Part shown: positions 34,520 to 45,446 of the stretch, one piece after another | How positions within the stretch are numbered: position 1 is the first letter of the stretch | Layout: each line of letters begins with the position of its first letter | Source: Calvatia gigantea | Taxonomy: Eukaryota > Basidiomycota > Agaricomycetes > Agaricales > Lycoperdaceae | Length of the DNA: 64,000 nt | Assembly: GCA_025093985.1 (NCBI GenBank) | Contig: JACAAK010000004.1 | Location: forward strand, 744,001 to 808,000 | Direction of reading: 5' to 3' | Translations under genes and position numbers: made by a program | The notes under the pieces: generated by a model | The model's database searches: none | Told to the model about the DNA's origin: nothing | Seen by the model: only the letters and a program-made list of their open reading frames with translations

Positions 34520-35229
34520 TGAAGAGATGAGGCAGCAGTTCAATGAAAATAGGGTGTGACTGCGTCTGTCAGTCACAAGGCTTCGAAACCAGGTCCAGGA
34601 AGGGAGAGACAGAGGCCAGGAACACAAGAGAATGAGGAGCGAGAGTGATGGCATCATTGAAGACAAGAGTTCAGAATGAGCGTGGACTGAGAGTCAACAA
34701 GAGAGCAACTGACAATGAGAGACAATGCTGAGAGAATTTGGAGCGAGACTTCGAGAGCGAGAAAAGTGGGTATCCAATTACTAGGTGTCGAGCCTCTACT
34801 GGCTCGACTGTATTTATACTGTAGACAACTTGTCCAGTGTTCAATTTCTACGGTTATCTACAAATACTGAATCTGTATAGCAAATGAGTTGAGTTAGTAT
34901 AATGAAGGTTAGGCTAGGGAACTGTGGTAAAATGTTGAAATTTTTGAAACACAACGAGTGAATGTGCAACTACAGAGGCAAAGAGTCTGAATTAGAAAAA
35001 AAATGTTGGTAACGAGAAAGATGTGCAGTGAAATTTTATTAAAGTGGGTAGTGGTCTAAAACACGATGTATGGCAGGTGAAATGGACAGTTGTGTAGTGA
35101 GCGAGGAACAAGCGGATCAGCGACAGATCAATGAATGGTCAGGGTGATGAAATCTTCAGAGGGCAGACTGATTAGTGTGAGATGCTCGTTGGGTGCTGTT
35201 CCAAAGGCAGCCGACATGCAGTCTCCACA
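34520..35229 (-). repeat. 3' LTR of G3
   Basis: 710 bp, the same length as its partner at 48098-48807, with scattered transitions between them. TATTTATACTG near 34812 may belong to promoter or terminator functions. Confidence 0.85.
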
Positions 35230-36477
35230 CCTACTAGGGAGTTTTAATACTGACCTCCCAGTCAGTCGGGTGTGTAGATGACGAAGCAAGAGCTGTGAAT
35301 TGAGGTGACAGGATGGAGTGAGGGGTGGCAGTGGTCGATGACAAACTCAAGGGTTGGGGAACTACAGGCAGTTGAATGCCATGTATGACTCAGAGGGTGT
35401 TATGACCCATAGGTTCCGAGCACTGCCCCCAACTATCTACAGGTGGAAGGGTGCACCTTTGGGATACCTTGGTTTCCTGGTCTTTGAGCGTAGATAAGTG
35501 ATGTGAGGAATGTCCAACATTAACAGATACCAAGTTTGAAGACTTGTTTTCAGGGAGGGGTGGCTTGACATCGTAGATGTGGTCATCAAGTTGATCAGGG
35601 GACATGTCTGTGATCTTCGTGAGAGGTATAGCTCAGAGGTCTCAAGAGTGGTAAGGAATGAGGTGGAAGGCAGTGAAATGGAGCTTAGAGATGGATCCAT
35701 CAAGTTCAGAGAGGATGTACGATCCTCTGGTTGTTCGTTGCAGCACAATCATAGGGCCGAAATAATGTGGCTTGGTCTTGCTGCCCACATCGCTGTCATA
35801 GTGTGAATTTCAGACAAGAACGAGTGTGCCAGGATCAAAATTGAAGTCACAGATAGTATTCTCATACTTCTTGTTAAATTCTTGGATGGATGCATATCGT
35901 GCTTTGAGGACTAATTCCTTTACGTGTGCAAGATCGTGGGGCCATTTTTGCAGTTGTATTGCTCGTAGGGTGATGAGGTCAGCAGTAGGGACAGGTTTGG
36001 TAAGTGCTGGTGCTAGATATGTGGCTTCAGCAAGGTCAAAAGGGAGGAGGGGTTCGAGGCCGTGGGCGATGTAGTAGGGTGAATAGCCTGTGGATTTTTG
36101 AATAGAAATGTGTTCTGCCCAAAATACTGAGGGTGCAACAGTTGTCCAGCGACTTTCTTCCCCTTCTGCTGCCTTTATGAGTGCTTCACGAATGTCGAAG
36201 TGTCTTCATTCAACAGGGCCATTTACATGGGAGTTGTAGGGCAAGATGTGGATATAGTTGATCTTGTATCTTGCTGAGAGGTACTCCGTGGCTTGTACAA
36301 ATGCTGGGCCATTGTCTGTGACAATTTCTTCAATAGCTCCCCATCTGCATAGTATATCTTCAAATATAAAGGTTCCAAGTGAGCAGGTGTTTTCAGCTCA
36401 GAGCATCCTCCATTCCGGGTATGAGGAGAGTAAACAGTGGGCATGAACAATGTAGTGGTAGCCATTTGTGCATGGCA
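35230..36477 (-). pseudogene. pol: Integrase core and C-terminus of G3
   Basis: Continues the integrase interrupted by G4. The minus strand shows EIVTDNGPAFVQATEYLSAR near 36320, a catalytic Glu after YNSHVNGPVE, a TGYSPYYIAHGLEPLLPFDL block near 36075, KPHYFGPMIVLQRT near 35745 and SYILSELDGSISK near 35700. The same blocks occur in G0. It ends in a Ser/Pro-rich tail before the LTR. TGA stops (after GPVE, and elsewhere) make it defective. Integrase inserts the cDNA; no chromodomain is recognisable. Confidence 0.85.
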
Positions 36478-36482
36478 TGAAC

Positions 36483-36790
36483 TGTTATGACCTTAGTCTG
36501 ACAAGACCTCAGGTTGCAGCTTAGACTAAGTCTTGAGGGCAAGTAAGGGAAGAAGAACTAGATGGTTAAGCATACCGAATACAGGAGTATGTATGTATGC
36601 TTAAATACAGAAGGTACATCCAGTTGAATGGATGGAGATAACTATATGAAACGTCCGCTGACTATGGCATAGTAGTTATGAGTCAGAACTCGGAGATTGC
36701 ACAGGCAGGAATAGCTGAAACAGGTACACAGGAGATTGGAATGTAGACAAAGTAAAGGAACATGATGTGATCAGTGAAAAGTTCACAACA
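36483..36790 (-). repeat. 3' LTR of G4
   Basis: 308 bp. On the minus strand it begins TGTTGTGAAC and ends GTCATAACA. It is preceded in element sense by the purine tract AATTGGGGGGTAT, the plus-strand primer, adjacent to ORF3. Confidence 0.92.
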
Positions 36791-36808
36791 ATACCCCCCA
36801 ATTAGGCT

Positions 36809-37798
36809 TCATGCCTCAGGAAGCTCATCGAAGTCTCCATTCACGACTGCGGCGGCAAGTGCTTTTTTAGTGACAGTGATGAGGAACTTTCCTTCGTTGG
36901 AACATGCTAAGAAGACGGGTGAGTGGCTTCGTCTGTCTTGCCAGATAGGGACTGGGACACCGTTGTATGGGAAGTTGGTGGTAGTGGAGCTGTCCCAGTA
37001 GTTCTTGACTATCAAGTTCCAGTAGTGTTGGTCCTTTTCTTGTCCTGGCAATACAGTGTGGAATCTTGCGGGTGGAAGAAAAACTGATACAAGTTGCGGT
37101 GGTGTGATGGTTTTAATGAAACGGCAGAGGGTGTTGACTTCTTCCTTCATTGAAACTGTGGTTTCCTCGTCTATAGGGGTATCAGCGCGGGTTGGTGGTG
37201 TGGGGTTAACAGTGTTGTGTAGTTCGGAAAGGGTGATATGAATTCTGTCGACTAAGGTGTTGATATTGGGGTCTTCATTTGACTTGTCTCTTCCAAGTAA
37301 TTTCATAGCTATGTCAGTGAGTTCTAGGAATATGTTGGCAATGTCAAGGTGGTTAAAGACTTCAAGGCCTAAATCAATTCAGCTTTGGAGCCCTTGGATG
37401 TGATCTTTTTCATTAGAGGTGAGGGTGGACTGGTCTAGTGCTCAGAAGATGGCAGGAATGTGCTGGTTGGTGGAGAAGGAGGCATTGGTGAATCCCGCAT
37501 ACATATCAGTGAAGGTGATGCAAGCAGTAGTGAGGGTAATGTGCCAGTTTACTACCAGTCGTTTGTTCTGGGCAGTGATGTTTTCGATTTCGCTGTTGGT
37601 TGCCTTGTTGATGTCTTTGAGCAAGGCTTCAAGAAGTCCTTGTGCAGGGGATGGTGTTTTAGCAAAATTGAAACGGGTTCCCTGAGGGGCAGGTACTCGG
37701 CTGTTGCCTGGTTCAGGGAATGGAAGGGAGGAGATTCTGGTGGGTGTGGGATGAACGAGGGAGTCGATAGCGATGTGGTTCGATTAGGAGGCAGGCAT
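36809..37798 (-). pseudogene. ORF3 of G4
   Basis: Reads from ATG at 37798 to TGA at 36811-36809. The start is MPAS followed by a stop where G5 has a sense codon. The C-terminal half (37306-36809, 165 codons open) has LLGRDKSNEDPNINTLVDRI, PPQLVSVFLPPARFHTVLPG, HYWNLIVKNYWDSSTTTNFP and ends VVNGDFDELPEA. It is the only family ORF3 with no insertion or large deletion, although several stops interrupt its N-terminal half. Function unknown. Confidence 0.8.
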
Positions 37799-37804
37799 GT
37801 CTGT

Positions 37805-40800
37805 TTAGTTTCTCTGTCTGGGTTGCTTGTTTGCTGCTTTTTTGTGTTTTCTGCCCCCTTTTTTATGGGTATCCTCTGAATGCCTTTTTAGGTAGTCTTT
37901 TATGGTGTCTTTGGCATTTTCCAGATTAGACTCCGTTGTCCATGTATCTTCTTCATTGCTGTACCCCTTCCAGTGGACCAGGAATTGATAGCCCCTTCCT
38001 CGTTTTCATTGTCCATGGATCTCCTCTACTTCATATTCTTCCTCATTGTTGATGATCACTGGGTCGGGCAGTGATGGCAGTTTTTGACTTGGGAACTCTG
38101 CCTTGTGCACTGGCAACAGGAGCTGTTCGTTGAATATATCATGGATGGCCCATCCATCTGGTAGTGTCAGCCAATATGCTGCTTCTCCTATCTTTTCCTT
38201 AATAAGGAAAGGTCCATACCATTTTTGGCCTAGCTTCTTTGATGGTTGATTGGTATGGATATTGGTGTTCTCTAATCATACTTTATCTCCCGTTTGATAC
38301 GTGCAGGCATGGGTTCTACTGTGGTTGTGTTGCTGTTTCATCTTTTCTTGGTATGTCCATAGTGCTGATGAGGCATTGTCGCAGGCACGCTGTAGTTGCC
38401 CCAGGAATGCTGTGACGGTAGGATTGTTTGTTGTCAGCTCGTTCTTGCCTTTCCATGGGTTTCTTCCATAGTTTAGGAAGAATGGTGTCTCCTGTGTTCC
38501 TCTGTGCTACTTGTCATTGTACTGGAACTCTGCGATGGGGAGCTACTCCACCCAGTCATCTTGGTCGTAGTTGCAGTACAGGCAGATGAAGGTTTCTACT
38601 TCTCTGTTGATATGCTCGGTTTGTCCATCTATTTGCAGATGATATGCCATTGATAGGCTTCGTTCGATGCCAAGCCCCTTAAACAACTCCTTGGTGAATT
38701 CTGATGCAAATTGAGGTCCTCAGTCACTAAGTACTTTCCTTGGTAATCCGTGTAGCTTCCATATTTCATCTTGGTATATTCTTGCAATGTCCTTTGATGA
38801 TGCATCCATGGTTTTCACTGAGAGTCATATCACTTTTGTGAAATGGTCCACAATGACTAGTATTGCATCTTTTCCTTTAGACTCTGGCAGTGGTCCGATC
38901 ATGTCGATACTGATTTCTTCCCAAGGTCCATTTGGTATCGGGAGGGGATGTAGTGGCAATTTGAGTGGCGTCATTCTTGACTTGTTTCTTTGGCAGGCTT
39001 GGCATCCCTGGATATATCTTTTTACATCCTTTTGTATTGATGGCCACCAATAGTCTCGGCTGATTAGTTCTGTCATCCTGTGTTGTCCTGGGTGTCCTGC
39101 ATCTGGCATGTCATGGTACTGTGTCAGGATCTCTTCTCGTAGCTTCTGGTCAGGTGGGACGTATGTACTGTTTTGTTTGTAGATAACTCCGTTATCCTCA
39201 GCGAGCTGTGATTCTTGCTTCTTTAGCTCGGTTAGGACTGTTGTTTCCCATTGGGTTTGGCTTCGGATTTGTCCCAAGAAGTTTGGTTCGATGAATAGTT
39301 CTGCTTGTAAGAGTACTGTGCTGTCCGTGCCCTCTGTCTGTAGCCAGCTTTCTCGGATCATAGTGACCAGCTTATCTTCCTGACTTTCTGGTATTTGGTG
39401 GATTCGAGATAGTAAGTCAGCTTTCATGTTTGTCTTTCCTGGCACATGTCATAGTGTGAAGTCATAGTCTTGCAGCCATAGATACCACCATGCTTGTCAT
39501 CCATTCAGCTTTTGTGGTTCTCGGTAGTACTTGAGGTTTTCGTGGTCGGTCCAGATTTCAAATCATTCTTTGGCATCTAAAAGGTAGTGTCTCCATTCCT
39601 TTAAGGCGTGGACAATGGCTAGCAGCTCTTTGTCGTATATTTCATAGTTCCGTTCTGCTGGTGACAGAGTTCATGATGTGAAAGCAATGGGGTGCCATTT
39701 GTCTTCTTGTAGTTGTGAGAGTACCCCCCCTAATGCATAGTCTGATGCATCGACTTCCACCCTGAACTGGCCATGTCTTTGTGGTAATGTTAGGACAGGT
39801 TCTTCAGTGATGTGTTTCTTGAGTTGATCGAAAGAGTCCTGGTGCTCTTGTGTCCATTCCCATATGGCTGCTCCTTTGAGTTTGTTTAAGGGTCCCGCAA
39901 TCGTACTGAAGCTTTTGATGAAGTGACAATAGTAGTTCGCAAAACCCAGGAACCTTTCTACTCCTTTGGTGTTTTTGGGTTCAGGCCATTCTCGTACTGA
40001 TTTTACTTTGTCCTTTTCCATTTTGATTCGTCCATGTCCTACTTGAACTCCTAACATTGGGATTTCCTCTGCATCAAAGATGCACTTGGTTCGCTTGAAG
40101 CATAAGTTGTACTGGGCCACTCATTCCAGGAATCATACCGTCCATTCTTTTAGCTGCTCCTTGGTGTCCCCTGGGATGGCAAAGTCATCCATGTAGTTTA
40201 CAATGTCTCCATTTTGTAGAAGGTCACAGAAGATGCTTGTCATCATTCTGGAAAATGTTCCTGGTAAGTTGCTTAGGCCAAAATACATGACTGTTGGTTC
40301 AAAAAGTCCTTCATTGGTGAGGAAGGCAGCTTTCCATTCGTCTCCCTCTTTGATCCTGATGTTGTTATATCCCCAGATGATATCCAACTTGTTGAAGTAC
40401 TTTGCTTTCCCAAGCTTGTCAATTACTTCACCAATTCTTGGTAATGGTGTTTTGTCTTTGACTACTACGTTGTTTAGTCGTCTGTAGTCTTGGATTAGCC
40501 TTTTAGATCTGTCCTTCTTTGGGATGAAGAATGTCAGTGCTGCATATGGGGATTTTGATGGCTGTATTTGTCCTGATTCTAAGTTTTCCTTGATAAATGA
40601 CTTGAGTTCGTCCTGTTCTTTGATCATCATGTTATATGTTCCTGCACTTATTTCCTTTGGGGCATCTTCTGTCAAGACTATCTTGTGGTCCCATTCGGTT
40701 CATTCCAGGAGTTTGTCAAATGTCATTTTGTTGAACAAGTGCGTAAACAGTTGTATATAGTCTGGTAAGTCTTCTGGTTTGGTTGGGTCTGGTTCATCTT

Positions 40801-41326
40801 CTTCCTCCCATAGGTCTTCTGTGGTGGCTATGCTTCATAGTTTTTCAGTGATAGGAATGTTCCAATGGGGGAATTGACAGCTAGGAGGGCATCAGGTGAA
40901 CTTGATTTCTCTCTTGTTCCAATCTACCTCTGGATTGTGTTTGACTAGCCAATTGTGTCCTAGGAAGACTTCTGCTCTGTCCTGTAACTGTATGACTGAG
41001 GCTTCGATTTGTTCTTTATGTCCCTGGATGTCGATGTTGATCGTGGTGGTCTCTGTTACTCTTCCACCTTGGTTGGGTGTTCTGTCCGTGTTGAGTACCA
41101 AGATTTGCTGTTCCAATTTCCAGGTTGGGAGCCTTTCTTTGTCTACTAGCTTTTTGCTGATGCTGCTGGTTGTACATCCTGAGTCTATGATGGTGTTGAC
41201 TGTTATCTCCTTTCTGACTGTTTGTATTTTCCCTTTTAGATTTAATTCACACTTTCTTCTCTGAGGAATCGTGTAGAATTTGTCTGATATCCTAGATACA
41301 AGTTTTTTGACTCTCGAGGCAGTGCC
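37805..41326 (-). pseudogene. pol: Pol of G4
   Basis: A single frame of 1174 codons, beginning at the last base of the gag stop (-1 frame). Protease remnant near 41200-41160 (DSGCTTSSIS), reverse transcriptase with NYMDDFAIPG near 40200, RNase H (RVEVDASDYALGGVLSQ near 39765), integrase zinc finger (HDMPDAGHPGQHR near 39100; GCQACQRNK near 39005) and core, and chromodomain near 38005-37930. In-frame stops, largely TGA, break it into open blocks of 149-206 codons. No frameshift is found. It lies fully inside the G3 integrase gene. Confidence 0.9.
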
Positions 41327-42441
41327 TACTTGGAGTCTTCAGAAAAATCCTTCCCTTCTTCATTGGCGACTTCTTCTACTCCTCAGACTTGGACCTTCTT
41401 GGGCATGGTGCAGGTTTTGGCTATGTGTCCCTTTTTACTGCAGTTGTAGCATGTTAACCCCTTGGGCTTTTTGCAATCTTTGGCAATGTGACCAAAAATG
41501 CCACAATTGTAGCACTTCGGTTCTCCTTTGTCATTGAAGACGTGACGCCTGCTTCCTATCTCCATGGGCTCATCCATTCCTCCATAGGTGGTGCCGGTGT
41601 TCATTTTCCTGTTCCCTTGGTATTTAGATGCTTCATACCCTTGTCTGACGGACAATATGGCTTCTTTCCATTCTGCATATGTGTCTGGCCTAGCAGAAGG
41701 TGGATAGCCTGTGATTGTGTGTATGATATCCTGTCAGGCATTTTTCCTAAGTAGGAACATTGTGTGCTTGCTATTGGTCTTGGCTTTGCTTTTCAGTACT
41801 TCGAATTCAATTAGGTAGTCAGCAGTGTTTCAGTTCCCTTGTTTGAATTTTTCGATCTGCCACTCCGCTTTGCTGTTCAAAGTATTGTCTGAGAAGGTTC
41901 TTCTAAATTCCTCGGAGAAGACCTTCCAGTCTGCTGAGTCTTCGGATTCCAGGATGGCTGGTGCTCTCATAGCTGCATATGCTCCTGCAGTCCCTCCTCG
42001 CAGTCTGGCTAGAACTGCAATAACTTTGTTATCTGCTGAGACTATCTTGTTGAACTTCATGAAGAGCGTCATTGCTCTTCACCAGTCGTCAAACTTGGTG
42101 CAGGTGCCATTGAAAAATCCCAGGTCTGGCACTAGGCCTTTCCCACTGGGTGTTGTTGCAGGCACTACTGCATTATCGGTCATGTCAGAGTCGGTTTCTG
42201 ATTCTGTTTCATCTGAACTTGATTCATCTGATTTCTCCTGGTGTACTATCTCTTCCTCTGCTAGGTTGAGTTTGTTTAGAAGTTCTGATAACACTTCTTC
42301 TTCTGCTGGGTTTACTCTGGGTTCATCATGTGTTTCTTCAGGTACTTCAGGGTTCCCTGTTTCTTCTTCGTCTGATGTTTCTGATTCGTCATCAGTGACT
42401 TTGAGGTTTGGTTCTCTATATTCATCTGGGTTCGAGCTCAT
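41326..42441 (-). pseudogene. gag: Gag of G4
   Basis: 372 codons in one frame from ATG 42441 to TAG 41328-41326. Internal TGA codons occur at 42081-42079 (a tryptophan codon in G5), near 41830 (CGA in G2), near 41735 (CGA in G5) and near 41385 (CGA in G5). The gag core and two CCHC knuckles ([28 protein letters not shown]) are intact in sequence. A retroelement capsid/RNA-binding protein, inactivated by point mutations. Confidence 0.9.
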
Positions 42442-42519
42442 ATACTAGCTCCTGGGTTGCTTCTGTTCAGGCCTGTTTCAGCCTACTCCTTGCAAGGTGA
42501 GGTGGGATGCTTAACCAAA

Positions 42520-42827
42520 TGTTATGACCTTAGTCTGACAAGACCTCAGGTTGCAGCTTAGGCTAAGTCTTGAGGGCAAGTAAGGGGAGAAGAACTAGGT
42601 GGTTAAGCATACCGAATACAGGAGTATGTATGTACGCTTAAATACAGAAGGTACATCTAGTTGAATGGATGGAGATAACTACATGAAACGTCCGCTAACT
42701 ATGGCATAGTAGTTATGAGTCAGAACTCGGAGATCGTGCAGGCAGGAATAGCTGAAACAGGTATACAGGAGATTGGAATGTAGACAAAGTAAAGGAACAT
42801 GATGTGATCGGTGAAAAGTTCACAACA
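42520..42827 (-). repeat. 5' LTR of G4
   Basis: 308 bp, differing from 36483-36790 by about ten transitions and no indels. In element sense the LTR motif ATGCTTAACCA (42610-42600) is the reverse complement of the leader site TGGTTAAGCAT (42517-42507). Confidence 0.92.
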
Positions 42828-42832
42828 TGAAC

Positions 42833-45400
42833 ATTGTATCAATATAGGCTTTGCAAAAGAGCAAGAGAGGTGTTGGGACAGTTGGGGGAATGTGGAAGTG
42901 GTGTGTGAGGCGCATTTGACATTCGTGGCATGTCTTGATGAACCAGTGCACATCACGGTCGAGATCTGGCCACCAGAAGTGTTCTAAAAGATGGATACGA
43001 GTGGTGAATATACCCTTATGCCCAAGTTCATCATGTGCTTGCCATATAAGCTCATATCTTCTCCCTTCCTCTATCACCAGTTTGTGCTTATTCCTATTAT
43101 CCTTCTTCCATAGTTTTCCATCTCTAGCAAAGAATCTGGCCGCGATCTGCACAAAGCACTTGAAGGTGTCTTCAGAGATGCCTTGTGGTCGTTTGAGGTC
43201 CTTGAGGAATGTGTGGACTTGTTGAAGTTCGAGATCATGTGTTTTGGCCTTTTCAGAGCATGGGATTGTTGGGGTCAAAGATAGGGGTGTGTCGGTGTTC
43301 GCATTGGTGAGGATCTCGACAGGGGAGGTTAAGGGATTAGTGGTGGTTAGAGGAGGTTGTCTGAGTTGTTGTAGAGTGGCTTGTACTGGCCCAATTTCAT
43401 TGAGGAATTCGATTGCGAATGTATTGCAAGTTTCTGGCCACCAGGTATCATCCTTGGTGATATAGCTGTGCTGCCATACTGCGTACTGGTTTTGTGCTGA
43501 GAGGGTGAAGGCATTGGCAGAGTCAATCCATTCTTCATAGTCATTGTTGACCACTGGGTCTTCTGGTGCTCGAGGGCATTGCAAGAGTCTGTCAGGGCCA
43601 TGTTCTCACCTGGGAATGTGTCGGAGGTGAAAGTTGAAGAGGAGGATGGCTGCAATCCATCAGTTCATTGCGGCATTTGGCTGGATGTCGGGGTTGTTAA
43701 TCATCCCTTTGATGTACTTCACATTGACTTCCACAACTAGATCCTTCACTCCTATAATCCAAATCTTGACATCCTTTAGTGCTCGGAATACACCAAATAA
43801 CTCCAGCTTCGCTTGCGAGTATTGTGATTTGCGATCATTGAGTGTGATTGAGCTGAATCTTGATGGATAGTGTTTGTTGTCATTGCCTTGTTGTGAGAGA
43901 ATGTAGCCAACTGCAATATGGGAGGTGTCAACTGCAAGTGTGACTTCATTAGGGCTTGAGTAGTTGATAGCTCGGATAGCAGGTGAGTTTTGTGCAAGTG
44001 TCTTGAGTTCATCCATAGCAGCTTGGTGTTCCTCCATAAACTCGAATTCAACCTCTTTCTTCGTCAGGTAAACTAACAGCCTTGAGATAGCTGCAAAGTC
44101 CTTGATAAACATCCAGATAGTCCCTAACATCCTAAGGAACCCCCTTATCTCTGTAACGTTCCTGCATGGTGGCTAGTCAACCACTTTCTGGACTCTGGCA
44201 GTATCTGGCAAGCGACCTTCATAAGTACAAAGGTGTCTGACGACGAGAGTGGATGGGGTGCAGAAGTGGGATTTCTTAGCTGAGAAGGTCCCCCCTGTGT
44301 ATTTGATGTGTTGGAGGACTTGGTTGACATTGTTGAGGTATTCCCATACAAATCTTCGTATGTTGGGGTTTTCAGGGATCACTTTGAAGCTGTCCACAGT
44401 TTCATAATGAGTTGCAGGTCCCTTGACAGGTATGTTGTCAACAAAGGGCATGGTGATGTGAGGGATTTTGGGTTGGAGAAGGTGTGCGAGGTCGCCTTGT
44501 TGAATTTGCATGGAGTTGGTGTAACCCATTGGGATAGAGGTGAGGTGAAGGGTACCGACTGGGCATTGGAATGTTGTGAGGTCTCTAGATTCAGGTGCTA
44601 GTGAGTGCTGATCAAATCCAACAAATAAGTCAAAAACGGCGTAGCATCCTCATCCTCCAAATGACTCTGCATAGTGTTCCACAGTAGGTGGCAGTCTACT
44701 GTCCTTAATCGTAATGGCATTGAGCAGCTGTAAGTTGTGTACAAGCCGTAGTGATTTCCCATCCTTCTTGAGTACACAAAACCACTGTGATCAATAGAAC
44801 GAGTTGGATGGTTCATAAACACCAGCTGTAATCTTCACTTTGATGATTTCAATGACTTGGTGGTAGATTCTGGGTGGTATTGGTATATTCTTGCATACCC
44901 AGGGAACGTGTTCGATGGTGGGGATAGTGACGGGGTCGAAATACTCATCTGAGAACTTTCCCTTCTCCTCCTCGGACCATGTGAAGGCAAGTTCTTGTGC
45001 CTTGATAAGATGGTGTACAAGCTTTTCCTCCTTGTTCAATAAGAAATTCTCTTTGTTAACCTGTATAGCCTCTTTGCATTCTAGAGTGTAGTGTAAGCTT
45101 GGTGTGAAGTCAGGAGGATGAGTAGGGAGCTTAGGCATGTTTTCTAATGGGTCCCAGGGAATTCGTTGCACAATGCGAAAATTTTCAGGAAGGGTGGTTG
45201 CGACTGGTTGTATTTGGTTCACAACTTTCTTGTAGGTGAGACTTGAAGCTTCAATATGGTGCACATAGTTTATAATATTAGAGAAGGAGATGTCATATAT
45301 TTCTTGAGGTTTGTTGATAGGGGAGAATGATGAGGAAGTGAAAGCAAGCGGAGAGATCATGTAGCAGGATAGTGTGTCGACAGATAAGGAAGGTGGATCA
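42833..45400 (-). pseudogene. pol: Pol of G3: RT, RNase H and integrase zinc finger
   Basis: One frame (45360 down to 42833) with several stops. Reverse transcriptase runs from about 45000: GVYEPSNSFY, then SQWFCVLKKDGKSLRLVHN, FDLF, and PMGYTNSMQIQ. The catalytic YxDD is replaced by FVDN (TMPFVDNIPVKG near 44445). RNase H has LAVDTSHIAVGYILSQQG near 43930 and SQYSQAKLELFGVFRALK near 43820. The integrase zinc finger (ELGHKGIFTTRIHLLEHFWW, TCHECQ) is near 43030-42910. G4 interrupts the gene at 42827, and the catalytic core lies beyond it at 36477. Together they form a full but dead pol. Confidence 0.85.
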
Positions 45401-45446
45401 TGTGATGTGGAATCTCCTTGACTGATAGCAGCCGAATCATCGATAT

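Larger units (their letters stand above)
36483..42827 (-). mobile_element. Ty3/gypsy chromovirus G4, inserted in G3 integrase
   Basis: A complete 6345-bp element with 308-bp LTRs (36483-36790, 42520-42827) and a perfect TGAAC target duplication (36478-36482, 42828-42832). Gene order on the minus strand is gag, pol, ORF3. It is the innermost and last inserted element of the four-level nest. Pol keeps one frame of 1174 codons but carries many stops. Confidence 0.95.

Noticed and set aside
41825..42448. 207-codon plus-strand open frame
   Set aside because: Antisense shadow of G4 gag, which has the CCHC knuckles and a defined start on the other strand.
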